Positions 7,451 to 16,122 of a stretch of 57,461 bases of DNA are shown piece by piece. Position numbers and translations under genes: made by a program. The first letter of the stretch is position 1, and every line of letters begins with the position of its first letter. The stretch comes from Anaerolineales bacterium. GTDB taxonomy: Bacteria; Chloroflexota; Anaerolineae; Anaerolineales; Villigracilaceae. The notes below the pieces were generated by a model, which was not told the DNA's origin, did not search any database, and saw only the letters and a list, made by a program, of their open reading frames with translations. The DNA is taken from assembly GCA_030018695.1 (NCBI GenBank), contig JASEHI010000007.1:1-57461 (forward strand), given 5' to 3'.

Positions 7451-8512
7451 ATGAAAACAAAAACCTTTGTTCTTATCCTGGTTCTGCTTGTCTCCAGCTT
7501 GCTTCTGGCTGGCTGCGCCAAAGGCCTGACGCCCTCCTCCTGGCCCGGCGTCGTCACGGATGGCGAGACGGCTTATATTGCCTCGGCGACTCATATTTAC
7601 GCAGTCAGCCTGGAAGACGGCAGTGAAGTCTGGCGCTTTCCAGAGAAAGCGGATGCCAAGAAATCTTTCTTTGCCGCGCCGGTTCTGACCCCGGATGGTC
7701 AGTTGATCGTCGGCGGATACGACCATATCCTTTACAGCCTGAAACCGCAGAATGGTCAGGTCAACTGGCAGTTCGAGGCCGCGCGTGACCGTTGGATCGG
7801 CAGCGTACTGGTCGCCAATGACCTGATCTATGCGCCCAATGCGGATTACAACCTTTACGTGCTAAACCTTAGAGGCCAGTTACAGTGGAAGTTCGAAGCC
7901 CGTCAGGCTCTCTGGTCCGCGCCGGTAACCGATGGCCAGCGGATCTATTTAGGCTCCCTTGACCACACCCTTTACGCCCTGGAGCCCCATGCCAGCAAGA
8001 TAATCTGGAAAAAGTCGTTGGGCGGCGCCATCCTCAACCCGCCGCTCATGGGCGGTGATGGGCTGCTTTACGTCAGCACCTTTGGCGGCGATACTTTCGC
8101 ACTGGAGACCGCGAATGGCGGGCAGCGCTGGAAGTTCGCCGCGGATAATCTTGTCTGGTCCACGGGGGCGCTCAAAGCCGGTGACCTATACTTCGGCGAC
8201 GCGCAGGGAAATATCTATGCTTTGAACGCTTCCACCGGTGTGAAAGACTGGAGTCTGCAACCTAACGGTCCCATTCTGGGCGCTCCGCTGATCGTTGGCG
8301 ACATCCTCGTCTTTGGAACTGAATCAGGCGATTTATTTGCTGTGGATGCACATGGCAAAAATGTCTGGACACAAACCATCGGCGGTATGTTATACGGACC
8401 GCCGGTCGCGGGCGGGGACCTGATCCTGGTCGCGCCAGTCGAAGGCCAATCCTTGCTGGTTGCTTTGGACCAAACCGGTACCCAGAAGTGGGCTTTCACA
8501 CCGGTCAAATAA
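7451..8512 (+). CDS. BamB-like PQQ-type beta-propeller lipoprotein
   Basis: The N terminus is a lipoprotein signal peptide with the lipobox LLAGC (Cys22). The rest is at least six repeats of the form G.LYALD..TG...W.F, as in PQQ-dependent dehydrogenases and the BamB outer-membrane factor (for example YAVSLEDGSEVWRF, YSLKPQNGQVNWQF, YALNASTGVKDW). No quinoprotein catalytic residues are evident, so a scaffold or chaperone role outside the membrane is more likely than an enzyme. Its place between yidD and yidC suggests a part in membrane or exported-protein biogenesis. That role is inferred from context only. Confidence 0.8.
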   Translation: MKTKTFVLILVLLVSSLLLAGCAKGLTPSSWPGVVTDGETAYIASATHIYAVSLEDGSEVWRFPEKADAKKSFFAAPVLTPDGQLIVGGYDHILYSLKPQNGQVNWQFEAARDRWIGSVLVANDLIYAPNADYNLYVLNLRGQLQWKFEARQALWSAPVTDGQRIYLGSLDHTLYALEPHASKIIWKKSLGGAILNPPLMGGDGLLYVSTFGGDTFALETANGGQRWKFAADNLVWSTGALKAGDLYFGDAQGNIYALNASTGVKDWSLQPNGPILGAPLIVGDILVFGTESGDLFAVDAHGKNVWTQTIGGMLYGPPVAGGDLILVAPVEGQSLLVALDQTGTQKWAFTPVK

Positions 8513-8536
8513 TAATATAGAAACGGAAAAGATAAC

Positions 8537-9322
8537 ATGTGGGATACCCTGATTGTCACCCCTCTAACGAACGTCCTGCTCTGGATCTATCAGATCTTCG
8601 GCGGTAATTTCGGCTTGGCGATTATCCTCTTCACCCTTTTGATCCGCCTGGTAACTCATCCGCTCACCGCGCAGCAAATCAAGAGCAGCCAGGCGATGCA
8701 AGAAATGCAGAAATCCAAGAAATGGCAGGATATGCAGAAGAAACACAAGGGTGATAAGGAAAAACTGGCCCAGGAGCAGATGAAGCTTTACAAGGAGCTT
8801 GGCGTCAGCCCCTTTGGTTCATGCCTGCCAACCTTCATCCAGATACCGATCATTTTTGGCCTGTATCAAAGCATTACGCTTGCCCTGGCAGCTTCTCCAT
8901 TGCAGTTGCTCACCCTTACTCGCAGTGTCTACTCGATCTTAGACGCCACGGCCCTGCTTCCGCTGAACAGCCGCTTTCTGTGGATGAACCTGGGCCAACC
9001 GGAACGCATCTTCCTGCCTTTCCTGGGCGATTTTGGGCTGCCCTTGCTGGCGATCATCGTCGCGCTGACAACCTACCTCCAGAGCAAACTGACCATGCCG
9101 CCCCCGGCCAACCCTGGCGACCAAAGCGCGATGATGGGTAAAATGATGGTTATTTATATGCCCTTCCTGCTGGGTTACTTCGCGCTGACCTTCGCCTCTG
9201 GTCTTTCGATCTACTTTATTGCCAGCAACCTGGCTGGCATTTTGCAATATGCCTTGATGGGTAAAGTGGACTGGCGGAATTTACTCCCCGCAAGCATGAA
9301 AGGGGTTGTTAAGTCGAAATGA
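8537..9322 (+). CDS. yidC: Membrane protein insertase YidC/Oxa1
   Basis: The 261-residue protein has the YidC/Oxa1/Alb3 core. An N-terminal membrane helix (NFGLAIILFTLLIRLVTHPL) is followed by a coiled cytoplasmic loop (QQIKSSQAMQEMQKSKKWQDMQKKHKGDKEKLAQEQMKLYKELGVSPFGSCLP) and then further helices ending near YFIASNLAGILQYALMG. The conserved Arg in the first helix, LLIR, is present. The short form without a large periplasmic domain is usual for bacteria without a typical outer membrane. The stop overlaps the khpB start by 4 bases. Confidence 0.92.
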   Translation: MWDTLIVTPLTNVLLWIYQIFGGNFGLAIILFTLLIRLVTHPLTAQQIKSSQAMQEMQKSKKWQDMQKKHKGDKEKLAQEQMKLYKELGVSPFGSCLPTFIQIPIIFGLYQSITLALAASPLQLLTLTRSVYSILDATALLPLNSRFLWMNLGQPERIFLPFLGDFGLPLLAIIVALTTYLQSKLTMPPPANPGDQSAMMGKMMVIYMPFLLGYFALTFASGLSIYFIASNLAGILQYALMGKVDWRNLLPASMKGVVKSK

Positions 9323-10068
9323 ACGAACGAACCACGCTGGAAATCATTGCACCGACGGTCGAAGAGGCGCTCGCCCAAGGACTGGCCGACCTGGGCCTGC
9401 CTCGCGAAGCTGTAGACGTGGAAGTATTGGATGAGGGCAGTCGCGGCCTCTTTGGTCTTGGCGGCCGCCAGGTACGCGTCCGCCTGACGATTAAAGGAGC
9501 GGAGACTTCTGAACCTGCGGCAGGCCAGCCAACGCCTGCACCTGCGGCGGGTCAGCCAGCTCCTGCACCTGAACCTATCCCGACCGCCTCGGCTGGGACG
9601 GATGAACTACTCAGCATTTCCGAGAAGACGGTTGGCGAGCTTCTGGAGAAAATGAAAATCGAGGCGCAACTCACGACCCGCTATGGCGAGCCGGATGAGG
9701 AAGGCCAGCGGCCAGTCTACGTGAACATCCACGGCGACGACTTGAGCATCCTGATCGGCCGTCGCGCAGAAATCCTGAACGCTCTGCAATATATCGTCAA
9801 CCTGATCGTCAGCAAACAACTGGCGCATTGGGTGCAGATCGTCGTGGACGTGGAAGGTTACCGCACGCGACGCGAAGTCCAGTTGCGCAAGATGGCCCGC
9901 CAGATGGCCGACCAGGCGGTTAAAACCGGCCGGCGGCAGGTGCTGGAACCCATGTCGGCTGGCGACCGGCGCATCCTCCACCTGGAATTGCGAGACCACC
10001 CCGAGGTGACCACGCGGAGCATCGGCGAAGACCCGCTGCGCAAGGTTACCATCCTTCCGAAGGAATAA
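9319..10068 (+). CDS. khpB: RNA-binding protein KhpB (Jag/EloR family)
   Basis: Domains in order are Jag_N (about residues 1-55, TVEEALAQGLADLGLPREAVDVEVLDEGSRGLFGLGGRQVRV pattern), a short Pro/Ala-Gly-Gln linker that repeats AAGQP, a KH-type domain (about 105-175, ILIGRRAEILNALQYIVNLIV) and an R3H domain at the end (EPMSAGDRRILHLELRDHPEVTTRSIGE). KhpB/Jag binds RNA and influences cell elongation in Gram-positive bacteria. The gene directly follows yidC, its usual neighbour, and overlaps it by 4 bases. A 15-bp stem hairpin follows at 10091. Confidence 0.9.
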   Translation: MNERTTLEIIAPTVEEALAQGLADLGLPREAVDVEVLDEGSRGLFGLGGRQVRVRLTIKGAETSEPAAGQPTPAPAAGQPAPAPEPIPTASAGTDELLSISEKTVGELLEKMKIEAQLTTRYGEPDEEGQRPVYVNIHGDDLSILIGRRAEILNALQYIVNLIVSKQLAHWVQIVVDVEGYRTRREVQLRKMARQMADQAVKTGRRQVLEPMSAGDRRILHLELRDHPEVTTRSIGEDPLRKVTILPKE

Positions 10069-10090
10069 GCAAAAAGCAATAAGGTTCGCC

Positions 10091-10130
10091 AGGAACCCGT
10101 TTTCTTCGAGAAAACGGGTTCCTCTTTACG
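10091..10130 (+). terminator. Strong hairpin terminator after khpB
   Basis: AGGAACCCGTTTTCT and AGAAAACGGGTTCCT form a perfect 15-bp stem with a 3-base loop (10091-10123), followed by CTTTACG and a T-rich heptad stretch. It probably ends the rpmH-khpB transcript. Confidence 0.75.
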
Positions 10131-10148
10131 TTTCACTTTTCACTTTTT
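10131..10148. repeat. Short heptad array TTTCACT
   Basis: Two and a half copies of TTTCACT lie between the khpB terminator and the promoter of the next gene. Confidence 0.45.
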
Positions 10149-10165
10149 CCTTCCCCCTCCTCAGG

Positions 10166-10171
10166 TATAAT
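10166..10171 (+). promoter_or_regulatory. -10 box placed for leaderless transcription of the PfkB gene
   Basis: TATAAT ends 6 bases before the ATG at 10178, so transcription would start at or next to the A of the start codon. No convincing -35 box is visible. Confidence 0.6.
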
Positions 10172-10177
10172 TTATCC

Positions 10178-11035
10178 ATGCTCAATCTGGTTCCGACCGA
10201 AGCGGTGGATTACCTTGTCATCGGCCACCTTTCACAAGATTTAACCCCCAAAGGTTCACGATTGGGTGGTACGGCTGCTTATTCTGCCTTGACGGCGCGT
10301 GCCCTGGGTCTACGCGTGGGTGTGGTCACGGCCTGGGGGGGTGAGCTGCCTCTGGGTCCACTGGCCGGGACGGACGGGATAACCCTCTTCGCTCTCCCCA
10401 GCCCGCATACCACCACCTTCGAGAATGTATACATACCGGGGGGTAGAATCCAATACATCCATCAAATCGCAGCCCCCATTGACCTTGAGCATGTGCCGCC
10501 AGAATGGCGACGCGCGCCGATCTTGCACCTCGGCCCGATCGCCCAAGAGGTCAGTCCGCTGCTTGGGGAGGGTTTCTCGCCGGCTTTGCTGGGCTTGACC
10601 CCGCAGGGCTGGCTGCGCACCTGGGATGGTGACGGGCGTGTGATACCTTGCGCCTGGCCAGAAGCGCAGACGGCTCTCTCGAAGGCTGCTGCGGCGGTGA
10701 TCAGCAGCGAAGACGTGGGAGGCGATGAGGACCAGATCGAGGCGATGGCGCTTACCTGCCGCGTGCTGGCGGTGACAGAAGGACCAGCCGGGGCACGCCT
10801 GTACTGGAACGGGGACTCGCGCCGTTTCCGCGCCCCGGCCATGCCCGAGGTGGATGCGACCGGCGCGGGGGACATTTTCGCCGCTACCTTTTTCTTCCGC
10901 ATGTACACCACGCGTGATCCGTGGGAGGCAGCCCGCTTCGCGACACGATTGGCATCTTATTCGGTCACGCGGCCTGGGCTGGAAGGCATCCCGACCCAAG
11001 AGGAAATCCAGACCTGCCTGGTGGAGGTATTTTAG
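10178..11035 (+). CDS. PfkB-family (ribokinase-like) carbohydrate or nucleoside kinase
   Basis: The 285-residue protein has the ribokinase fold signatures: an early [15 protein letters not shown] glycine motif and the catalytic and anion-hole block [19 protein letters not shown] near residue 227, where Asp is the base. The substrate cannot be assigned. The gene has its own -10 box 6 bases upstream of the ATG. Its TAG stop overlaps the GTG start of parA, so parA depends on this transcript or is coupled to it. Confidence 0.82.
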   Translation: MLNLVPTEAVDYLVIGHLSQDLTPKGSRLGGTAAYSALTARALGLRVGVVTAWGGELPLGPLAGTDGITLFALPSPHTTTFENVYIPGGRIQYIHQIAAPIDLEHVPPEWRRAPILHLGPIAQEVSPLLGEGFSPALLGLTPQGWLRTWDGDGRVIPCAWPEAQTALSKAAAAVISSEDVGGDEDQIEAMALTCRVLAVTEGPAGARLYWNGDSRRFRAPAMPEVDATGAGDIFAATFFFRMYTTRDPWEAARFATRLASYSVTRPGLEGIPTQEEIQTCLVEVF

Positions 11036-11826
11036 TGGGACGCGTTTACACATTAGCCAACCAGAAAGGCGGCGTAGGGAAGACGACCACCGCCATCAAC
11101 CTGGGCGCCTACCTGGCCAGCCTCGGTCAGCGTGTCTTGATCGTGGATATTGACCCCCAGGCCAATGCCAGCTCCTGCCTGGGAGTTGACAAACGGTCAG
11201 TCAAAGGCGGCGCCTACGCGGTCCTGCTGGACGGCGAGCCAGCCTCAGCACACCTCTTGCACAATCCACGTTTGAAACTGTCGCTCCTGCCCTCCTCACC
11301 CAATTTGGCCGGCGCGGAAATAGAACTGGTCAGCGAACTGGGACGTGAGAGCCGGCTAAAGAATGCACTTGCGCCTATAATCGAGAAGTACGATTACATC
11401 TTGATCGATTGCCCACCCTCGCTCGGACTCCTGACCGTCAATGGCCTGCTCGCCGCACTAGACGGCGTAATCATCCCCGTGCAATGCGAGTACCTGGCCC
11501 TGGAAGGGCTGGGTGAATTGACCCACACTCTCCAGCGCGTCCGTGCAGCGCTCTTCCCCGGCTTGAAGGTGCGCGGCGTGGTGCTGACCATGTTTGACGG
11601 CCGGACGAATCTCTCAGCGGATGTGGTGGCGGAGGTGCGCAAGCACTTTTCTGAGCAGGTCTTCGAGTCAATCATCCCGCGCAGCATCCGCCTGGCGGAA
11701 GCGCCGTCTTACGGGCTGCCGATCACAGCCTACGCGCCCGGGTCGAGCGCCGCGAAAGCCTACGAGTCGCTGGCCCGCGAAGTGTTGGTTGGTGATGGGA
11801 TTAGTGTATCGGAAGTTGAAGGCTAA
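11035..11826 (+). CDS. parA: Chromosome-partitioning ATPase ParA/Soj
   Basis: The protein begins [23 protein letters not shown] with the deviant Walker A motif KGGVGKTT of ParA ATPases. [13 protein letters not shown] and [11 protein letters not shown] follow, and the C-terminal [12 protein letters not shown] is typical of Soj. ParA moves replication origins by cycling on DNA under the control of ParB. I chose GTG at 11035, which overlaps the stop of the kinase gene, over an upstream in-frame ATG at 10921 because homology begins there. Its usual partner parB is displaced by an inserted gene (11829-13547). Confidence 0.93.
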   Translation: MGRVYTLANQKGGVGKTTTAINLGAYLASLGQRVLIVDIDPQANASSCLGVDKRSVKGGAYAVLLDGEPASAHLLHNPRLKLSLLPSSPNLAGAEIELVSELGRESRLKNALAPIIEKYDYILIDCPPSLGLLTVNGLLAALDGVIIPVQCEYLALEGLGELTHTLQRVRAALFPGLKVRGVVLTMFDGRTNLSADVVAEVRKHFSEQVFESIIPRSIRLAEAPSYGLPITAYAPGSSAAKAYESLAREVLVGDGISVSEVEG

Positions 11827-11828
11827 AT

Positions 11829-13547
11829 ATGATTACACAAGTGCAGGTTAAAAGCTATAAGTTGTTTGAAAACCAAAAATTTGACCTTGGCCAACACGTT
11901 GTTCTCGCTGGTCCGAATAATTCGGGGAAAACAACTCTTTTGCAAGCCATTGCTGTTTGGAATATGGCCCTTCAAAAGTGGAAGGCCGTGAGAGGACCTA
12001 ACACAACAGCAAAAGGGAGGCAACGAACTGGAGTGCCAATAACAAGGAAAGATTTTACGGCAATACCACTTCGTGAGTTGAAACAATTGTGGACTAATGC
12101 GTCGACTGCGCTTAAACGAGATGAGCTGAATGAAGGTCAACGGCTAGGTCAGCCACGCATTTTGGAAATTACACTCTGTGGACGGGGAGAGAACGATAAC
12201 CCCTGGAAATTAACTTTTGAATTTCATTACCAAAACAGTGAGTTGATTTATGTAAAACCACCAGTAACGCAAATAGACAATATTCCGTCGGCTGCTCTAA
12301 ACCTATCGGTCGTTCATGTCCCACCATTTTCTGGAATTGGCGTCGAGGAAACACGCTATGATCACCCTTATCAAGACTTGTTGATTGGGCAAGGCAAGCC
12401 GGGGGATATTTTAAGAAATTTACTGCTGGAAGTTTATCAAAAAGAAGATAAAAACGATTGGGAAGATTTATGCTCTCGAGTGGAGGAAATCTTCGGTTAC
12501 CGGTTATTGCCTCCCGAATACGAGGGAAGACCATTTATCAATTGTGAATATATTCGAGGACTTCCCCAAAGGAGAGGCAAAGATGGACTGCCAATTTTAG
12601 ATATTTCCAGTGCTGGAAGTGGTTTCCATCAAGTGTTATTGCTTTTAGGTTTCTTCTACGCTCGACCCGCCACAATTCTACTATTGGATGAGCCTGATGC
12701 ACACTTGCATGTTATTTTACAGAGACAAATTTACAATCAATTACAGAACATCGCATCTGAAAGAAAATGCCAGCTAATTATAGCTACCCATTCTGAGATA
12801 ATAATCGAGGATACAAGCCCTGACAGAATCTTATCGTTTTATCGCCAACCACATCTACTAATAGCTGACACTGAACGCGACCAAGTCCGCGAAGCGCTCA
12901 AGCGACTTACCGCAATGGATATTCTCTTAGCTGAACTATCAAATGGCGTGCTTTACCTAGAGGGGGAAACCGATTTCAATTTACTGCGTACCTGGGCTAA
13001 AATTTTGCATCACCCTGCTTATCGTTTTTTTGTTGAAACACCTTTTTGGCATAACAATCAAGGTAGTCATCCCCGAGAAGCGCGCGCCCATTTCTTTGCC
13101 CTGCGTGCAATAAAGCCCAGCATTCTAGGATACTTGTTACTCGACGGAGACGATCGAAATCTACCCGACCGTGAAGTAACTGCAGAAGGCCTAACCATCG
13201 GTCGCTGGACGCGCTATGAGGCTGAGAATTATCTGATACATCCTTCTACTCTTTTTAGATTTGTTGAGGCCCAGAATGGCCCATTATTTGCGTCTGCGGG
13301 TGATACATTTCTCAGAGATGAGTTGTTGCCTGGCGAAGTTTATCGCAACCCCCTGGATAAACATGACTATCTAACTAATACTCCTGCCAGCAAAGCCATC
13401 TTGCCTAGATTCTTCCAAAAGACGCAGGTGGATTTGAAAAAGAACGAGTATTATCGAGTTGTGGAGCAAATGAGGCCTGAAGAGATCGCAACTGATGTGA
13501 AGGTTAAGCTGGATGAAATCGCACGTGTATTTGGGTTACTTGACTAG
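11829..13547 (+). CDS. OLD/PARIS-like ATPase fused to TOPRIM-type domain
   Basis: The N-terminal ABC-type ATPase has Walker A GPNNSGKTT (residues 28-36), a signature-like SSAGSGFHQVLLLLGF near 258, Walker B ILLLDEPDAHLH near 285 and a switch His in IIATHSEII. The C-terminal third has EGETDF (about 378) and LLLDGDD (about 437), the two acidic motifs of TOPRIM nucleases. YEAENYLIHP follows near 462, as in DUF4435. OLD-family nucleases and the PARIS defence system (AriA ATPase plus AriB DUF4435/TOPRIM, sometimes fused) share this layout. It lies 2 bases after parA and 13 before parB and is visibly AT-richer than both, so it was probably acquired. Phage defence is inferred. Confidence 0.7.
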   Translation: MITQVQVKSYKLFENQKFDLGQHVVLAGPNNSGKTTLLQAIAVWNMALQKWKAVRGPNTTAKGRQRTGVPITRKDFTAIPLRELKQLWTNASTALKRDELNEGQRLGQPRILEITLCGRGENDNPWKLTFEFHYQNSELIYVKPPVTQIDNIPSAALNLSVVHVPPFSGIGVEETRYDHPYQDLLIGQGKPGDILRNLLLEVYQKEDKNDWEDLCSRVEEIFGYRLLPPEYEGRPFINCEYIRGLPQRRGKDGLPILDISSAGSGFHQVLLLLGFFYARPATILLLDEPDAHLHVILQRQIYNQLQNIASERKCQLIIATHSEIIIEDTSPDRILSFYRQPHLLIADTERDQVREALKRLTAMDILLAELSNGVLYLEGETDFNLLRTWAKILHHPAYRFFVETPFWHNNQGSHPREARAHFFALRAIKPSILGYLLLDGDDRNLPDREVTAEGLTIGRWTRYEAENYLIHPSTLFRFVEAQNGPLFASAGDTFLRDELLPGEVYRNPLDKHDYLTNTPASKAILPRFFQKTQVDLKKNEYYRVVEQMRPEEIATDVKVKLDEIARVFGLLD

Positions 13548-13560
13548 ATAAAGGTGTAAT

Positions 13561-14409
13561 ATGCCTCAAAAATCAGGACTTGGTCGTGGACTGGATGCCT
13601 TGATCCCCGGCGGGGAAAATATTCCTGCGGAGGGCGGAATCAGCTACGTTTCGGTCAATCAGATTTCTCCCAATCCACGCCAGCCGCGCCAGGATATGAA
13701 CACAGACGAACTGGGAGAATTGACCGCTTCGATCCGCGAACATGGCGTTTTGCAACCTTTGATTGTCACTCCGATGGAGATGGGCGGCCAATACACCTTG
13801 ATCGCCGGCAAGCGCCGCCTGGAAGCCGCAAAACACGCCGGGCTTTCCAGTATACCCGTCATCGTGCGCCCGGCCACCGACCAACAGCGGCTGGAACTGG
13901 CCCTGATCGAGAATGTCCAACGCGCCGACTTAAGCCCCTTGGAGGAGGCCGAGGCTTACCGGCAATTGTCTGAGGACTTCAGCCTCTCGCACGAAGATAT
14001 CGCCCAGCGCGTTGCCAAAAGCCGCGTGGCGGTGACCAATACCCTGCGTTTGCTCAAGCTGCCGGATGTCGTCAAGAATGCGCTGGTTGAGGGGCGCATC
14101 AGCGCAGGGCACGCGCGTGCCTTGCTCGCCTTGCCTGCGCCGGAGGCGCAGGCGGCAGCCTTACGCACGATCCTCTCGCTGGATTTAAATGTCCGCCAAA
14201 CGGAAGAACTGGTGCGCAAATTGAGCGGCGAACGCCCACCCTCAGCGCCAAAGCCCGCGCCGCCGCCGGAAGTAATGGAGCTGGAAGAACGCCTGCGCAT
14301 CAGCTTGGGGACGAAAGTCTTGCTGCGCGCCGGACGAAAAGGCGGCACGCTGACCATCCATTATTACTCCAACGAGGAATTGGATGCGCTGCTGGGGCGT
14401 TTGTTGTAA
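13561..14409 (+). CDS. parB: Chromosome-partitioning protein ParB/Spo0J
   Basis: The protein starts MPQKSGLGRGLDALIPGG, the usual ParB N terminus that contacts ParA. The CTPase/ParB_N domain shows QISPNPRQPRQ and LIAGKRRLEAAKHAGLSSIPVIVR (GERR-like box) and ALIENVQRADLSPLEEAEAY. A helix-turn-helix (SHEDIAQRVAKSRVAVTNTLRLL) binds parS, and a C-terminal dimerisation part ends LDALLGRLL. The 282-residue length is normal. It is separated from parA by an acquired ATPase gene. No parS-like palindrome (TGTTTCACGTGAAACA type) was seen in the window. Confidence 0.93.
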   Translation: MPQKSGLGRGLDALIPGGENIPAEGGISYVSVNQISPNPRQPRQDMNTDELGELTASIREHGVLQPLIVTPMEMGGQYTLIAGKRRLEAAKHAGLSSIPVIVRPATDQQRLELALIENVQRADLSPLEEAEAYRQLSEDFSLSHEDIAQRVAKSRVAVTNTLRLLKLPDVVKNALVEGRISAGHARALLALPAPEAQAAALRTILSLDLNVRQTEELVRKLSGERPPSAPKPAPPPEVMELEERLRISLGTKVLLRAGRKGGTLTIHYYSNEELDALLGRLL

Positions 14410-14440
14410 GAGTAGATGGAATATCTTGTTGCTGCGCTGG

Positions 14441-14469
14441 TTGACGGGTAATGAGTTTGGCATTAGGAT
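14441..14469 (+). promoter_or_regulatory. Promoter of the signalling gene cluster
   Basis: TTGACG (14441-14446), a 17-base spacer and TAGGAT (14464-14469) lie just upstream of the ATG at 14479. Transcription would start about 2 bases before the start codon. Confidence 0.55.
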
Positions 14470-14478
14470 AGATAAGAC

Positions 14479-15039
14479 ATGCAGCAAATACCACCGACGC
14501 CTGAAATCCTGGTGCCACGCCTGGGTGAGTACCTGGTTCAGCAGGGCTACGTCCGCGCAGATAATCTGAAGCAGGCTCTGGCGTACCAGCGCGAGGAACA
14601 CAACAATGGCCGGGGCATCCTGCTTGGGGATGCCTTGATGGAATTGAAAATGATTGACCGCCCAATCCTGAATCAGGCAATTACCGAGCAGATCCTCCAG
14701 TTGCGGCAAGGATTAGCGGATACCTACCATCATCTGGAGAGTCACGTCCAGGAACGCACAGTTGAATTGCAGGAAGCCCTGCGCAAACTCTCCGAACTCG
14801 ACCGATTAAAAGCTGATTTTATTGCCAACCTCTCGCATGAGCTGCGCACGCCGCTGCTCCACATCCAGGGTTACATCGAGATGCTGGCCACAGAATCACT
14901 CGGCCGGCTGAATGAAGAACAGAAAAGCGCGCTCCAGGCCAGCCAGCCTGCCATAGGACAATTAGCCAGCCTGATTGATGATCTGATCCAGTTCTCGGTC
15001 GCCCAGCGTGACGAAGAGAGCTTGCCAACCGCCCGGTGA
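14479..15039 (+). CDS. Truncated histidine kinase lacking the ATPase domain
   Basis: Residues 1-75 are an MshEN/GspE-N-like domain (LGEYLVQQGYVRADNLKQALAYQ...MELKMIDRPILNQAITEQI), followed by a coiled coil. A HisKA dimerisation domain contains the H-box NLSHELRTPLLHIQGYIEML (His about 117). The protein ends about 50 residues later without any N, G1 or G2 box. It is a close paralogue of the next gene, which is complete. It could be phosphorylated by a partner kinase, act as a heterodimer partner, or be a relic of tandem duplication. Translation appears intact and the promoter at 14441 serves it. Confidence 0.75.
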   Translation: MQQIPPTPEILVPRLGEYLVQQGYVRADNLKQALAYQREEHNNGRGILLGDALMELKMIDRPILNQAITEQILQLRQGLADTYHHLESHVQERTVELQEALRKLSELDRLKADFIANLSHELRTPLLHIQGYIEMLATESLGRLNEEQKSALQASQPAIGQLASLIDDLIQFSVAQRDEESLPTAR

Positions 15040-15076
15040 ACCATGCTGAACGGATCTGGCGATAGGATAGGTGAAA

Positions 15077-16087
15077 ATGGCTCAACCACATCTGACGCCT
15101 GAAATTTTAGTGCCTCGCTTGGGCGAGTACCTGGTTCAACAGGGTCATATTCGCGCGGAGGATCTAAAAAAGGCTCTGGCATACCAGCATAAGACCCAGA
15201 GCGGGTTGCTGGGTAAGACGCTGCTCGAATTAGGCTTGATGGATCGCCCGACCCTGGATCAGGCGATCACAGAACAGATCATCCAACTTCGGAATGCCCT
15301 GGAAGACGCCAATCGTTACCTTGAGCGTCGCGTCCAGGAACGTACCGCCGAGCTGCAGCTTGCCTTACGCAAGCTTTCAGAACTCAACCAAATAAAGAGT
15401 AATTTCGTTGCCAATATTTCACACGAACTGCGCACCCCGCTGACCCACGTAAAAGGCTATATTGAACTACTGGTGAACGAATCGCTTGGTCCGTTGAACG
15501 AAGAACAGAAAAAAGCGCTCCAGGTCAGTCAGCGCGCGACAACACGGCTGGCGAGTTTGATGGATAACCTGATCCTGTTTTCGCAGGCTGCGCGCGGTGA
15601 AATGACCCTCCACATGGCGCCCATGAATCTCATGAAAGTTGCCGCCAATATCATCAATTATTCCAATCCGAAGGCGCTTGACCAAAAAATCACTCTTAAT
15701 GCAGAAATCAAGCCGAACCTGCCGCTTGTCAAGGCAGATGAGGAGAAGATTTCCTGGGTCATTCTCCAGTTGATGGACAATGCGATCAAGTTCACACCCG
15801 CCGGCGGGCGGGTGAGCCTCACCATCCTGCGCGAGGCCGATTCGCTTATCAGTGTCTCGGTGACGGATACCGGCATCGGTATCCCCAAAGACCGCCTGCA
15901 CGAATTATTTGAGCCTTTCCATCAGTTGGATGGTTCTCCCACGCGGCGTTATGGCGGCACCGGACTGGGCCTGGCGCTGGTGCGGCAAATCCTGGATGCG
16001 CACGGCTCCGTGATGGATGTACAATCCGATGAAGGCAAAGGCTCGACCTTCAGGTTTACGCTCCTGACAGCCGGGAAATCTTCCTGA
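15077..16087 (+). CDS. Sensor histidine kinase with MshEN-like N-terminal domain
   Basis: The protein has the same N-terminal MshEN/GspE-N-like domain and coiled coil as the preceding protein, then HisKA (NISHELRTPLTHVKGYIELL) and a complete HATPase_c domain: N-box LMDNAIKFTPAGG, G1 DTGIGIP, F-box LFEPFHQL and G2 GGTGLGLALVRQI. MshEN domains of some ATPases bind cyclic-di-GMP, so a second-messenger input is possible but unproven. No membrane segment is seen, so the kinase is probably cytoplasmic. I prefer ATG 15077 over GTG 15071 because of spacing to the purine-rich GATAGG site. Confidence 0.85.
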   Translation: MAQPHLTPEILVPRLGEYLVQQGHIRAEDLKKALAYQHKTQSGLLGKTLLELGLMDRPTLDQAITEQIIQLRNALEDANRYLERRVQERTAELQLALRKLSELNQIKSNFVANISHELRTPLTHVKGYIELLVNESLGPLNEEQKKALQVSQRATTRLASLMDNLILFSQAARGEMTLHMAPMNLMKVAANIINYSNPKALDQKITLNAEIKPNLPLVKADEEKISWVILQLMDNAIKFTPAGGRVSLTILREADSLISVSVTDTGIGIPKDRLHELFEPFHQLDGSPTRRYGGTGLGLALVRQILDAHGSVMDVQSDEGKGSTFRFTLLTAGKSS

Positions 16088-16090
16088 TCT

Positions 16091-16109
16091 ACCGAGTAGG
16101 TGCTGCGCA
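16091..16109. repeat. Repeat word ACCGAGTAGGTGCTGCGCA
   Basis: This 19-base word lies between two histidine kinase genes. Close copies lie at 20643 (GGCGCTGC variant) and 25283. Shorter or reverse forms lie at 49557 and 50833. Confidence 0.7.
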
Positions 16110-16122
16110 AGGAAACAGACGC

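Noticed and set aside
14990-15076. Frameshift joining the short kinase to the next kinase
   Set aside because: The second gene restarts with its own complete N-terminal domain, so this is a tandem duplication with loss of the 3' half and not a single broken gene.
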